Assembly: GCF_039555335.1 (NCBI RefSeq)
Contig: NC_092642.1
Coordinates: forward strand, 58,259,776-58,323,775
Direction: 5' to 3'
DNA: 64,000 bases
Origin: Amphiura filiformis
Taxonomy: Eukaryota; Echinodermata; Ophiuroidea; Amphilepidida; Amphiuridae
Every line of letters begins with the position of its first letter. Within the stretch, counting starts at the first letter, position 1. The position numbers and the translations under genes are program-made. Shown here piece by piece: positions 12,428-24,800 of this stretch. The notes under the pieces are model-generated. The model was not told the DNA's origin. It saw only the letters and a list, made by a program, of their open reading frames with translations, and ran no database searches.

Positions 12428-13027
12428 TGTAAACAATATGGAATTGCACATTCATATAGAACTGCAGAAAAAGCCTTAAAATGTTGCCATGTGATTTGCC
12501 AAACACGTGATATGTCAACATGTGACCATAATGTTTATTGGTGCATGGCTAGTCACACAGTCGTAGTCAACTTGCATTTCTTTACCTACTTATATGCTGG
12601 GAGCAGGAGCCAAGTAACATTCTGTCTGATTATTGTACATTCATTTTTAGTTGCTGGTAAGCAGTATTTCAAAAACGGGTATTTTTATAGCTTATGATTG
12701 ACGTAGTGGGACTCAATTTTATATCAATATCTATGCTGACCAACAGATCGTTCTACGATTTAAATTACTATATGACCCGAGAAGGCATTGAGACAAATAG
12801 CATGCATGTGAAATGTTCCAAATGTTAGCGATCGAGAATGAAAAGAACAGATTAAACTATGTTTGTCTCGCTATGCATAAGTGCGTATATTTACAATATT
12901 TTCGTATGTTCTTGATTGGATGTCAGGTAGGCCTATATATTAAAATCAAAAATACTATTAAATGAAATCCTAGTATAAATAAATCGTCTTCATTCAATCG
13001 TCTATCGTGTGCATATTTGTGTTCTCT

Positions 13028-13078
13028 TTAAGGGAAGGGGTATGAACGATTGGACAGTATTTATTGTGGGACATTAGA
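13028..13078. repeat. Solo left end of the TTAA fold-back family
   Basis: TTAAGGGAAGGGGTATGAAC and the following 30 bases match the left terminus of the complete elements at 38134 and 44394, then homology stops. Confidence 0.7.
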
Positions 13079-13658
13079 CCCACTAACCAATGCAAATTTA
13101 TTCTGTCTGGTGTCAAGATGCACCCACCTTCAAGTTTGAGTAACGTGCGATCCCTAGTCGACGAGAAAATAGGCGGTGTTAAGGGAGGTGTAATGAGCGA
13201 ACCGTGGTTTGGATTCCAGAGGGAGGGTGTCTGTAAGAGGCACAGCCATCAGAAAATAAATAACTGAGATCGCGCGCCAAATAAACTTACTGCAGAAATT
13301 TTCCAAGTCTTTAAAAAAATAGGCATAGGTGGGAATTGGGATTGCCATATATAGAAAGTTTAATATAAAATGGATTATTGCTGTAGTTTGTTTAGCTATC
13401 TTTAGGTATAGAAGAAAAGCAGACCGCAAAATATTACTTTAAGGCTTGATCTCAAAATACAACGTGGAATGTTTTGTATGTTTTGTTCCCCTCATTCAAT
13501 TATTATCATGGCATATGAATTATAAACACTATCATGATAATTAAGGTAGAGCATAATCAGTTATTGCTTATAACTCTCTGTAGCTCTTTCAGATTGTTTA
13601 CAAAATGATCCAAAAAACCACCTGATCATGAGCTGCTCTAAAATGAAGCTAAAAATGC

Positions 13659-14291
13659 TTAAGGGATCTAAAATGAGCGTTTATTGCGTTTCGACAGTAT
13701 TTTTGTGGGACATGAGAGCACCTCAGACCTATCAATTGCATTCTGAATACGAAGCATGTCTTTCTGATATCAAATAATTTACATTTTTGAAAATCACAAT
13801 ATAATACAAATTTTATGACAAATTATAAAATTTGATATTTTCAAATGTTTGTTATATAACAGTCCTCGAAGTAAATTATATAAATCTAATGACATATTCT
13901 TAAAGTGTATGTAGCAGGGAGGAAAAGCCGACAGTCAATTGAACATTTTGACCTTTCATATTGAAGATATGGATTTTTTTCTCAAAAATTCATATCTTCA
14001 ATACGAAAGGTCAAAATTTTCAATTGATCGTCGGCTTTTCATCCCACCCATACATACACTTTAAGTATAAATCATCAGATTTATAAAGTTTACTTCAAGT
14101 ACTGTTAAATATCAAAAATATCAATTTTAATGATTTGTCATAAAATGTGTATTAAATTGCGAATTTCAAAAAATCAAAATTATTTGATATCAGAATTACA
14201 TTCTTCGTATTCAGAATGCAATTCGATATGTCTGATGTGCTCTAATGTCCCACAATAAATACTGTCCAAACGTTCATACCCCAGCCCTTAA
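13659..14291. mobile_element. TTAA-flanked long fold-back element, copy A
   Basis: Runs from TTAAGGGATCTAAAATGAGC to GTTCATACCCCAGCCCTTAA. The two halves are inverted copies of each other almost to the centre, with arms of roughly 300 bp. The centre contains GCCGACAGTCAATTGAAC facing its inverse. Orientation is opposite to the copies at 38134 and 44394. It has no transposase. The TTAA bounds suggest a piggyBac-like target site, though the GGG terminus is not the standard piggyBac end. Confidence 0.8.
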
Positions 14292-14319
14292 TAGACTTGG
14301 GAATTTTAAGACATCAATA

Positions 14320-14961
14320 ATATAAACACCTCAAAAGAAATAAGTCCCCCTCTGAACATGTCGTCATAACATCGTAAGGTTTCATTTTGTACCAACAAAA
14401 CTAACTTTGAAATAATTATATGACTGTTTACTAAGTGCTGTGTGAAAATGAGAGATTTCCATGACTTCAGGGCTGAATAGGCCTAAATTGAAGACAAAAA
14501 GTGCCCTTTCCAAAAGTCACAAAGTAGGCCTATGCTTGTTAAATGCAAGTCGTATTGGGACAAGGAATGGAACTGACCATCTTACAACTCACTGTGCTGA
14601 ACTCTGCACCAAGGGGATTTGCATGGCTGAATGATCAAGAATCGATGCACATTACAGTAAATGTTCACTTGGTGAGGATTTTAAACTGCACTCAAACACA
14701 CGGGGTTTTCCATTAGTAACAAGCCATGAATCAACTTTTGTGACAAGCATAGGCCTACTTTGTGACTTTTGAAAAGGGCAGTTTTTGCCTTTAATTTGGG
14801 CTCATTCAGCCCTGAAGTCATGGAAATCTCTCATGTTCACACAGCACTTAGTAAACAGTCATATAATTATTTCAAAGTTAGTTTTGTTGGTACAAAATGA
14901 AACCTTACGATGTTATGACGACATGTTCAGAGGGGGACTTATTTCTTTTGAGGTGTTTATC
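14320..14961. mobile_element. Long inverted-repeat element
   Basis: The left arm starts ATAAACACCTCAAAAGAAAT and continues through AAGTCCCCCTCTGAACATG. The right arm is its inverse and ends GAGGTGTTTAT. Arms are about 215 bp and well matched, with a central unique part of about 190 bp (about 14545-14735). It lies about 30 bp from fold-back copy A. No coding capacity was seen. Confidence 0.8.
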
Positions 14962-15182
14962 TAAATAACGAACCTAACATCTGCAAGCCTCTAGCTAGCT
15001 GATTGACTATTTTAAATCGAACATTATTTTAGTCACCAGAAATCCAGATTTTATCACCAGGTTCTGTTTTACGCGTTCATGCACGGCTAATTTCAAACCA
15101 TTGTGAATGTACTTTTGAACATTAATTTTACATGTCGCACCGTGATTCTTTAAACACAATAAATCGTATTAGCCTACCTACC

Positions 15183-16560
15183 CATATCAAAAAATGAGAC
15201 CTTTTCGGATAACTTCCCGATAGTCACTGGGTAGACACCGGCAAATTTCACATGCAAATTAGATAGGTAGCGGGTGACTACCCGATAAATTTTTGGGAAA
15301 CAATAGTGGATACCTTTCAGGTAATAGGTACCGGATGACTACCCGATGACTGTTTTGGGAAACTAGCGGGTAACCACCCGATGACTTTTTTGGGGAACTA
15401 GCGGATAACTACCCGATAACTTTTCGGGGACCTAGCGGATAACTTTTGGTGACGATATACCTGGTGACCTCTTTGGAGACTTCCTGTTGACCTTTTGGGG
15501 AATGCAGAAATACAAATTCATGAGTATGCACAAATTTATTAGGCAATTTAGCTTATTATTTGAATTGTAGATTTTGGAGACTGAATATCACTCTGCAGTC
15601 ATGGCAGTTGAGCTTGTGCTATCTTGCTTTAAGAAACTTGAAAGTGTACAATGTAATTTTAAATATTCCTGATTTAATTTAATTGGTTCACACCTTTATA
15701 AGGTGCATACCTTTCAATTAATGTACAACCAAATTGTTATGATATCAGCATATACATGTATTACAGTACCTAAATGTGATCACATCACTGACACAGCATA
15801 ATAATTTTCATATCAAATATTATAATTTATTTACAACAAATTATAGCTTAACATAAAGCTGATCAGTTAATTGACACATCAGCTGATGATTAGTAATTTA
15901 ATTGACATTAATTTACTGCTAAAATCATGTATGATTTACTAGAAAAGATATAAACTAAAACATTCAAATGTGTCATATATTAGGTACATCAGTGTATAAA
16001 GACTGCATCAATACAAATCATTTCATACAAATTTTCCTACCTGCATTGTCATATGAAATCAAGCATTCAATGCTTTATAATTCCTACAGCATGTTCCAGA
16101 TTAATTAGTAAACATCTTGTAATGTCCTACATGTAAATCCATACATTTTGGACCACAAATAACTTGAATATTCTGCACAAATATATTCCAACTGCCAACA
16201 GCTAGCTACTCCATTATTTGAATTCATTCAGTGACCTTTGACCATATACTCACCCACGCATTCTTAAGATGCTTAATGCTATTTTCAAGGTCAAATTAAA
16301 AGCGGATAACCACCGGGTAACTCCTGCAAAGAATATAAGTTTCTGGGAACCTTCTGGGTAACTCATTTGAAATATTTGAGTTTTGGGAGACTTCGGATGT
16401 CTACCCGAAAACTTTTGGATAACTTCATTAGGTATCCGCAAGGTATCCGCTAGCGGGCACTTTCGGATAACTCTGGAAAAGGTACCCGAAAGGTTTCTGA
16501 TGACCACCGAATGGTCATCGGGTGGTCACCGGGAAACTTTTCTTTTTGCTATGGGTATTT
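15183..16560. mobile_element. Inverted-repeat element with internally repetitive ends
   Basis: Both ends carry opposite-facing runs of degenerate repeats built on GATGACTACCCGATAACTTT (15195-15450 and 16300-16535). The outer termini ACCCATATCAAAAAATGAGA and its approximate inverse near 16535-16562 suggest one element of about 1.4 kb. The AT-rich interior has no supported gene. The minus frame 16250-16507 is a translation of the repeats. Confidence 0.6.
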
Positions 16561-17079
16561 AACCATTAAGGCATGTGACTCGGGGTTCATTCGCTGCCTC
16601 AGTTGGTTTCAATTGAATTTGCTTCCCTTTTTTGTTACGTCTAGATTTCCATAATTTATCCTTATTATCACATAACTAGAATTCTACAATAATATTTTGT
16701 TTATTGAAATTTTGAAAATAATGAGGGCATCCTCAGAAAATGCATGAACTTGGAAAACTCTATTCGTGTTTATTATTATTACTCGATGGCCAAAATAAAA
16801 TAAAATGAGAACTACCTGCCGATTGGTCAAAAAGAAGTTTTCATTATCAATTGGACCATGGAAGTAAGAGTTTACTTCCATGATTGGACCAATCAGCAAC
16901 ATTGTTAGAATAATTTCACCACACAAAAAATAGGGTGAATTATTAAAGCTCCATTCTGATTGGTGATTAAAGTGAGGATATTGTGTAATTGACCAATCAG
17001 AGGCAATGTTACATCGGCAGGTAGTGCTCATGGGGTTAAATTAACCTATTCTTGTCACGTTTATCTCTTTCTGCTCCAG

Positions 17080-18617
17080 AATTGCAGACTCATATCAGAT
17101 CAGAGAGAAATCATGTCAAGTATTGCAACAGAGTTCTTCACAAGCAGGTGAGAAGATTGCACATGAATGAGGCTGCAGGATTGCACACGAACGAGATCAT
17201 AATGGCAAAACTGGATAGATCACAGTGCCAGTATTGCAAAAAGAGTTTCTCACAGCCAGGTAACAAGACTGCACATGAATTTAGGGTTCATACAACAGAG
17301 AAACCATATCGATGCCAGTATTGCAACAAGAGTTTCCTATATGCAAGTACCAAGATTAAACATGAAAGGATTCACACTAAAGAGAAACCATATAGATGCC
17401 AGTATTGCAACAAGAGTTTCACATATGGAGGTACCAAGACTAAACATGAGATGATTCACACTAAAGAGAAACCATATCGATGCCAGTATTGCAACAAGAG
17501 TTTCGCATGGGCAGATACAAGGACTGTACATGAAAGGGTTCATACAAAAGAGAAGCCATATGGATGGATGTCAGTACTGCCACAAGAGTTTCTCACGGGC
17601 AAGTCAAAAGACTATACATGAAAGAGTCCATACCAAAGAGAAACCATATCGATGCCAGTATTGCAACAAGGGTTTCACATATGGAGGTACCAAGACTAAA
17701 CATGAGATGATTCACACTAAAGAGAAACCATACCGATGCCAGTATTGCAACAAGAGTTTCGCATGGGCAGATACAAGGACTGTACATGAAAGGGTTCATA
17801 CAAAAGAGAAGCCATATGGATGTCAGTACTGCCACAAGAGTTTCTCACGGGCAAGTCAAAAGACTATACATGAAAGAGTCCATACCAAAGAGAAACCATA
17901 TCGATGCCAGTATTGCAACAAGGGTTTCTCCCACTTAGATAACAAGATTACACATGAAAGAGAAACCATTTCGATGCCAGTATTGCAACAATAGGTTCTC
18001 ACATAAAAATAGTAAGATAAGACATGAAAGAATTCATACCCTTGACAAACCAAATCGATGCCGGTTGCATAAGGAGCTTCTCAGATGTAGGTGACAAGAC
18101 TAAACATGAAAGGATTCACACTAAAGAGAAACCATACCGATGCCAGTATTGCAACAAGAGTTTCTCACGGCCATGTGCCAAGACAAAACATGAAAGGGTT
18201 CATACCAAAGAGAAACCATATCGATGCCAGTATTGCAACAAGAGTTTCTCACAGGTAGGTCAAAAAACTGTACATGAAAGGGTCCATACAAAAGAGAAAC
18301 CATATTCATGTCAGTATTGCAACAAGAGTTTCTCACAGGTAGGTCAAAAAACTGTACATGAAAGGGTTCATACAAAAGAGAAACCATATCGATGCCAGTA
18401 TTGCAACAAGAGCTTCTCAAAGGCAGGTGACAAGACAAAACATGAAAGGATTCATACTAAAGAGAAACCATATCAATGTCAATACTGCAACAAGAGTTTC
18501 TCATCATCAAGTAATAAGATTACACATGAAAAGATTCACACCAAAGTGAGGCCATATCGATACCAGAATTGCAACAAGAGTTTCTCACAGAAAATTGAAA
18601 CACTGCGCATGAAATAA
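17080..18617 (+). pseudogene. C2H2 zinc-finger array exon, frame-disrupted
   Basis: About 16 tandem C2H2 fingers (C-x2-C-x12-H-x3-H, 28 residues, linker HTKEKPY) read CQYCNKSF..H..H. The exon probably starts at 17080, after a strong acceptor (TTTATCTCTTTCTGCTCCAG), as expected for a finger exon at the 3' end of a gene; no upstream exon was identified. Three lesions break the frame: a 4-bp GGAT duplication at 17562-17569, a deletion of about 14 bp after 17959 that removes an H-linker, and small deletions at 18062-18075. Fingers 3-5 are duplicated as fingers 6-8 with a 256-bp offset. The last finger is degenerate (YQNCNKSF, then a stop). An AATAAA lies at 18807-18812. The array is probably a decayed DNA-binding gene; assembly errors could explain some breaks. 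Intact stretches are 17052-17560, 17570-17955 and 18070-18590. Confidence 0.8.
17401..17912 (+). repeat. Three-finger tandem duplication
   Basis: Bases 17401-17656 and 17657-17908 are near-identical tandem copies encoding the same three fingers (TYGGTKTKHEMIH, AWADTRTVHERVH, SRASQKTIHERVH). Three fingers would be 252 bp; the offset is 256 because the first copy carries an extra GGAT. The duplication is recent relative to the other fingers. Confidence 0.85.
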
Positions 18618-18764
18618 TTCATACCAAGGGTGACCGCAGTTAGTAAAAATTGGAAGACAATTATATTATTAGTATTATGGGCAAAATAGTCACAAGGCGA
18701 GTGTGAGAGTTAATGAGTACTAAATAGAAATAATGTTTCTTTTAAGGTGACAGAACTGCAATAA

Positions 18765-18795
18765 TAATAATGATGATGATAATAATTATTTATAA
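18765..18795. repeat. AT-rich trinucleotide microsatellite
   Basis: AATAATAATGATGATGATAA run just downstream of the zinc-finger array and just before an AATAAA hexamer (18807-18812). Confidence 0.7.
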
Positions 18796-19282
18796 GCGCG
18801 ATACACAATAAAGAAAACACACGGAATTACAACGGAACAATAACATAAAATGATTACAAAGTTACTATGGCTATGGTATGAAATCAGTTAGTTAAACATT
18901 AAAGCCTTAAAATGTACTTTCAGAATTTACCTTTATTTTTTCAAATACCAGAATAGTAATAGTGCACTGGCGTAAAAATCCAATGGTGGCTAGGTCAAAG
19001 TTTGGACTAGCAAGAGCAACCGTTGGCGGCGCATTGTATTGTGAATCGCGAGTCTGTCGCGAGAATTGAAAATGTACATTATGAATATTAATTGATTAGG
19101 AGCTGTTATTTATTACAATTTATCATGTTTATCAATACATAGCCAATTTGATCAAACATTTTTGAATTTTGAATCATTGCCCAGCCTTGTTATAAACCAA
19201 TTAAACAAAAAGCAAACTGGTATGATCAATAAAGTTATTAGCAGTGTGTATACGCCGTAGAAGTGACGTCATAATCGGATTA

Positions 19283-19520
19283 ACTACCATAGCAATAGAT
19301 GAATACAATTTTTGATTATACCGCGCTGCACTGCAGCAGGTTGCACTCATCACCTGTCTTCAATCATATAATAGACTGAATACAATACAGCTCTTTAGTC
19401 TTTTCAAATAGACTAATCTTACAGGTGCAATCTATGGTTCAATGCATCGGTACCGCATGAACGTTGTAGTGCGGGGCGATATAGCCAAAATTGTATTCAT
19501 CTATTGCTATGGTAGTTTTA
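19283..19520. mobile_element. Short inverted-repeat MITE
   Basis: AACTACCATAGCAATAGATG followed by AATACAATTTTT at the left end is matched by the inverse AAAATTGTATTCATC... at 19489-19520. About 240 bp in all, with no gene inside. Confidence 0.7.
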
Positions 19521-19575
19521 GGGATTCAATCATGTTTCACCGTTGTTCATCACCGTTTAACAACGATGCGGCCGC

Positions 19576-19645
19576 GTCGTCTGCGTGGTTTACTTCGCGA
19601 GGGCAGCTTTAGCTGCCCGAGCGAAGTAAACCACGCAGACGCGCT
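19576..19645. repeat. GC-rich perfect hairpin
   Basis: CGTCTGCGTGGTTTACTTCGC is followed by a nested GGGCAGC-TTTA-GCTGCCC hairpin and then GCGAAGTAAACCACGCAGAC. The stem is about 20 bp with a second stem in its loop. It is GC-rich in otherwise AT-rich DNA. No gene association seen. Confidence 0.8.
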
Positions 19646-19971
19646 GGACGCGAGTGTGGCAGAATAATTGTGCAGCCACTGTGACATCCCTAGTATCAGG
19701 TATCATAGACTCTCCCGATACCTATTATATTTTGATATAGCCTACCCCCTTCCCCCCAAAAAAGGTAAATCCGGCACCGAACGAAGCAGGGGAAAACCCT
19801 CCACATTTTTTATTATATATTACAATGATCTAGCACCTTTTTAATGCATTTCAAAGACACACCCCGTACGCACGCCCCACATCCCCCACGCCCCACGCAC
19901 TTAAATGCCCCCCTACATCCACGCATAAGATAAAAAATAATAATACAAATTTAACCATACGTTGCACCACA

Positions 19972-20474
19972 AATAAAGTCTGCACAAAAAGTAACTCAGT
20001 TGTTATAAATACGCCTATAGATTCCAAACTAATACTTGTTTTCACAATATTTTAACATAGCGAGAAGGATGTTTTCCTTACACGCATTTTGAAACCCCAT
20101 TCGTCAAATGTCGTTCAATATAAACAACACAGTAGTGCTTTTACAGAAAAATACCCGAATTTAAAAGTTGCAGTTTACAGCGATCAATGGTTATAATGCT
20201 AGCACTGTAAACACGTACAGCCCTCCATTATCTTCGCGCTTACTTCAAATCAATACAAATAACTGCAACTTTTAAATTGCGGTATTTTTCTTTCAAAACA
20301 CTCCTGTATTGTCAATATTGAACAAAATTGGACAAATGGGGTATCAAAATGCGGGTAAATAAATCATCCTTCTTTTTATGTTGAAATATTGTGAAAACAA
20401 CTATTAGTTTTGAATCTATAGGCGTATTTATAACAGCTGAGTTACTTTTTGTGCAGACTTTATAATAATAGCAT
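19972..20474. mobile_element. Fold-back element, about 500 bp
   Basis: The left arm includes AAAGTCTGCACAAAAAGTAAC and CGCCTATAGATTCCAAAC. The right arm is the inverse, ending GTTACTTTTTGTGCAGACTTT. Arms extend inward for at least 100 bp and then through weaker inverted matches (AAAAGTTGCAG and CTGCAACTTTT) towards the centre. Confidence 0.75.
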
Positions 20475-21815
20475 TAAATTCTTCAAATCAAAGCCTAATC
20501 GCTCATAATAACCCAGGGAAGAGTTCTCCCTGGTTGAAGGTACGGGGAAGTGCCACGGTTTTGGGGTACCTTTTCAGCGATTTTCAAACTTTTCAGGTTT
20601 TTCATGGATAATCATTCTCATGCTATATGAGTTGGTTTTCAGGGGAAACTGATGCGCTCAATTGGGCGCATTTTGGCAAAAGTGCCCTTAAAAGCGACCA
20701 AATTTTGTTCGAAGACCCCCCCCCGGATAATAACATGACATCTGACATAGACGGGAACTATTTAGTTGTACTATTCCCAAAACTACACATCCAGATTCTC
20801 ATTCACGGTTTACCCCGCGGCAGATTACCTTCGCGGCTACACCTGGTGTAGCCCTGAAGCTACACCTTAATAGAGCTACTCTGAAGCTATACTCCGAAGT
20901 AGCTACACCTTAGCAAACCCCCTAGTGGATACACCATATCAGAGCTACTTCGCTGTTACTCCATCCATTGTCTGTCTAGAAGCCAACTCCGGTTTCATTA
21001 GTTGATATTAAGGGTCGACGCGGTATTGTTGGTCGAAGCAGCCAAAAAAACAAATTTTCATAATCTAAATCAATATATTATTGAAGAATAACACTTTGAA
21101 GATTTGTAAAAGTTCATTCTATAATTCATATACTTTGAAAACTTGCTTGATTTATTGTTGTTAACGAGTTATGCACGTTTTACAAAAGTGTTGTTGTTTT
21201 AGCCCTTTTTACAACATAACTCAAGAACAACAGGCCCTACAAAAGTATATCTGTGATATTTGAATTCTTTCTACACACTCGCTATGAAATGATCAATGCC
21301 AAAACTCACTACCATTCGCAAGATGCTGTGATCTAGCAAATCGCAATAGTTTAAAATAGTTGCTAACCTTAATGAATACAATTATATACAATGGTAGGAA
21401 ATGGTAAAGGTATACACTTATCGTGATAATTGTTTGTTTGCGTTCTGTATTTGACATGACTTCTGCACAATAAGTAGGGCTATAGAAACAAATTAGTGAC
21501 CAATATAAAGTTGACATTAATTCTGGTTAATTATAGTTATTAGTTCGTAAATACAAGCATCAAAGCATCTTGCTCATATAGTTGGATTTCCATTCCGCTT
21601 TTCCGTGTCATGTTTCTTGCTTACTGGAATGAGCGTCAAGCCTGTGGGAATGGGGACATGTTCCCCCATTTTTTGCAAAATGACAAATGTCTTGTTGTTT
21701 TCAGCCACTTTTTGACAATACAGGCCAAATGACTCCCCACACTTTTCAAGACAGATTGACACCAATGTTCATTGCAGATAGTTTACCATCCCGCTATCCG
21801 CATCACGTGCGTTTC
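20475..21815. other. Intergenic / probable 3' flank of receptor gene
   Basis: No exon was recognised. It contains repeat-like GTAGCTACACCTT motifs (20840-20960). A minus-strand AATAAA at 21151-21156 lies 660 bp beyond the receptor stop and is a candidate but distant polyadenylation signal. Confidence 0.35.
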
Positions 21816-21866
21816 TCATTGCAGTTGGTTTTCCATGCCACTTTCTGTGTCGGAAGTCTGTTCCTC
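21816..21866 (-). CDS. Receptor exon 18: terminal exon with stop
   Basis: After a polypyrimidine-rich acceptor (CACCATATTATTTCAG) the phase 0 frame reads EEQTSDTESGMENQLQ then TGA. The acidic composition continues that of the preceding exons, which supports it as the true end of the protein. Confidence 0.6.
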   Translation of the reverse strand, partial: EEQTSDTESGMENQLQ

Positions 21867-24800
21867 CTGAAATAATATGGTGACAAAAAGAAAATAAGGT
21901 GAGAATATTTTTCGAACAAATAGAAGATGTGAGAAAATCTGAGAAAATCACAATTGTCACCACATGATCACTGAATGAAACCATGACCAAAACTAAAATG
22001 CGTCGCCCTATTATCACTGAATAAAACTGACCACAATTGAAAGGTGTCGACGGTCCCAGGCCATAATCACTGCAACTGCTCGATATTTATTTACGTAGTC
22101 CGTGCATTCTACTCCCAGGAGCTATACTTTTCTTATTTTAGTGGAAAAGGTTTTCCTTTTTTCGAATATAAAATCACTCCACGAAAACCACTATAAACCA
22201 TCAAACAAGACTCATGTACAGAATACAGGTTTGAGATATGGATCTCCACTCTTTCAAGGAGTTGAACGAAGGACAACCCGTTTTGGAGTGGAAAACGCTC
22301 TCAAATGAAAGAAAGTACATTTTCTTTAGGCAATATTCACTCTTTTGAGAATATTATACAGACTACTTCTTTCAATCCCTTTAGAGTGAACATTTTCCAC
22401 TCAAAAAGGGGTTGTCTTCTCCATTTTACTCTTTTTTTCCACTCCTTCCACTCAGTATACATATAATAATTACCATTTCGGTTTGTAGTGTCTCATCATC
22501 TGTTATTCTTGGTATATTGACGTACGACCCTCCTCCATCTTGATCAGACTCCTGGAACACAATAATGTATCATGAGATAAGAGGCTAGAGGTACTTATGA
22601 ACTCCAGAAATATTTTCCTTTAAATAAACATAAAGCATCTTTGAAACATAAAATTGCAGAGAAGCAGAGAAATAAGTATACTTTAACAACTGACATCAGT
22701 TCATTCGGCGTCCCGCGCGCATTTGTTTTTATCAATATCGTTTCAGCCATTTCCTTTTGTTACGTTTTCAAGTTGTTTTTTAGGATTTCCCGTTTTTTTT
22801 TAACTTTCCACTTCACAACAAGGTATAGCCGAGAAGTACAACGCAATATTGAAATTCCCACATAGCGGGTAGCCTCAAAGAAAAACCAAACAAATAAACA
22901 TTTTTAGTTTAGTTTTGGCAGGTAGCATCTTTATTCTTCATCATGAAGAAACAACACAACATATTTATTTTTCAAAATAAACATTTTATCTAGAAGTCAC
23001 TGAAGTAACCTGTTTTGCTTACTTCGTCGGCCATATAGGCTGGCAAATCATCCACATTGTTATCACTGTAGTACACCTGGGTTTGAGTATTGTCCACGTG
23101 ATCCACATCGGTGTCTTCTATTGGTTGGTTCTCTACATCATAAGTTGTGACCTGCAATAAAACATTTTAAATACAATTTGCATGAGCTTCCTTATGATAA
23201 ATAATTATTGTTTCCATAAAACCGGGAACATAGCAAACTGTCAAGATAAGACAAAAATGTAAATTTTCATGACCATATTTGGAATCAGCATGAAAAATGC
23301 ATTAAAATGAGTACAATCAAGCCTAGTATTGGTTCAGTGGTTCTTGAGATAGCTCTTGATATTTTGAGAAAATATCTCAAAACTTGGGACTTCTTATGTT
23401 GAAGCCTATGGCTAGCATGCAGAGCAATGTGGGGATAATGCATATGTATGCATACACAGTGCCGTACCGACTGAAATGTCCAAGAGGGTAAAATTGCAAA
23501 TTCGTCCCGCAAACCCGCTCCACAAATTACAATTATCCGGGCAAGTGCGTGCGAAACGCGCTAACGTGTGGAATATGAATGAATGCTTGAAAACTCACTA
23601 TATTAAATATGTTTGGCTGAAATATGCGAAAAGGAAGAACCACACCCAAATAATGGCGAATCATGTTCCGCTATTTCGTGCTGGGGACAACTTCCCTGTC
23701 CCGGTCGCTACATTGAAAAAAGAAATTTCTTCTGATAAGTTAAAAGTTGGGCACTGAGACACCGTCAATCAAAAATGCAATATTCGTTGACAAATATTGT
23801 AGCCATCCTAGTACAATAATTATGGCATTGCGCGTTTAGATATTCGTATCATTTTAAAATTATTGTCATCAGAAGCAAAACAAAATTGAACAAAATAATG
23901 AGATATTACTCCAACTTGTGCTCTCTAAAACTTACCAATTCGGGTGCTTGATTCTCATTTAGTATATTATGATTTCCATTGGGTGTAACTTGAGTGTTCA
24001 CATAGATTGCATCAAATTCTGCTTCCGCTTCCTCTTCCTATAAAAGATGACAAGTAGCAGTAAGCGGCGTAGCCAGGATTAAAGTGTGAGGGGGGGGGGG
24101 GCAAATTTCCGTCCCCATTTGTCAATTTATGTTTAATTTTTAGTTATTTTAATGACAGTTTACTCTTGTCGTCCCCATTTTATCCCTTAAATTTCGGGTA
24201 GGGGGTAATTTGCCTCCCCTGCTCCCCCTGGCTACGGCCCTGATAACAGTTCAGTTGAGTTTCACTAGTAAAAAATTTTAAAAGGGAGTGTCAAAAAGCG
24301 ACCTTCGCCGAAAAACTAGTGGTGGTCAATATGGGAAGTTATAATAGGGGTACTACCGTAAAAACTCGATAATAAGCAGACATGTATGTGCTTACTATCG
24401 AGCGCTTTTAAAACATGAAGTGCCCTATCCACAAAAGTGTAAGTAAACCATCGATACACATATACGAAAGTGCAAGTAAACCTGCAAATTTGTGTTTCAA
24501 CCCCATTAGCTCAGTAAGTGTCGGACTTTGGTACAATTTCATGTTTTCAAAGGCGCTCGATAGTAAGCACATATGCTAACTATCGAGTTTTACAGTATTT
24601 GGCGAGCTCAGGGAAAGGGGTTAACTACAGGTACAGGTTGGAACATTAAAGCCATATTATAACATTTTCAAACAAAATAGATTAGCATTTCTTTGACATA
24701 AAATGTTAGCTTTTACTGTCAGATATATCCCCTTTTATTTTTGAGCCGAACAACTATACGGCAAAGCAAAGAAAATTGGAATTTACTACCAGCGCACATG

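Noticed and set aside
17337-18438. Minus-strand Cys-rich frames (repeated VAILASIWFLFSVN and RNSCCNTGIDMVSL)
   Set aside because: They are the antisense reading of the zinc-finger repeat.
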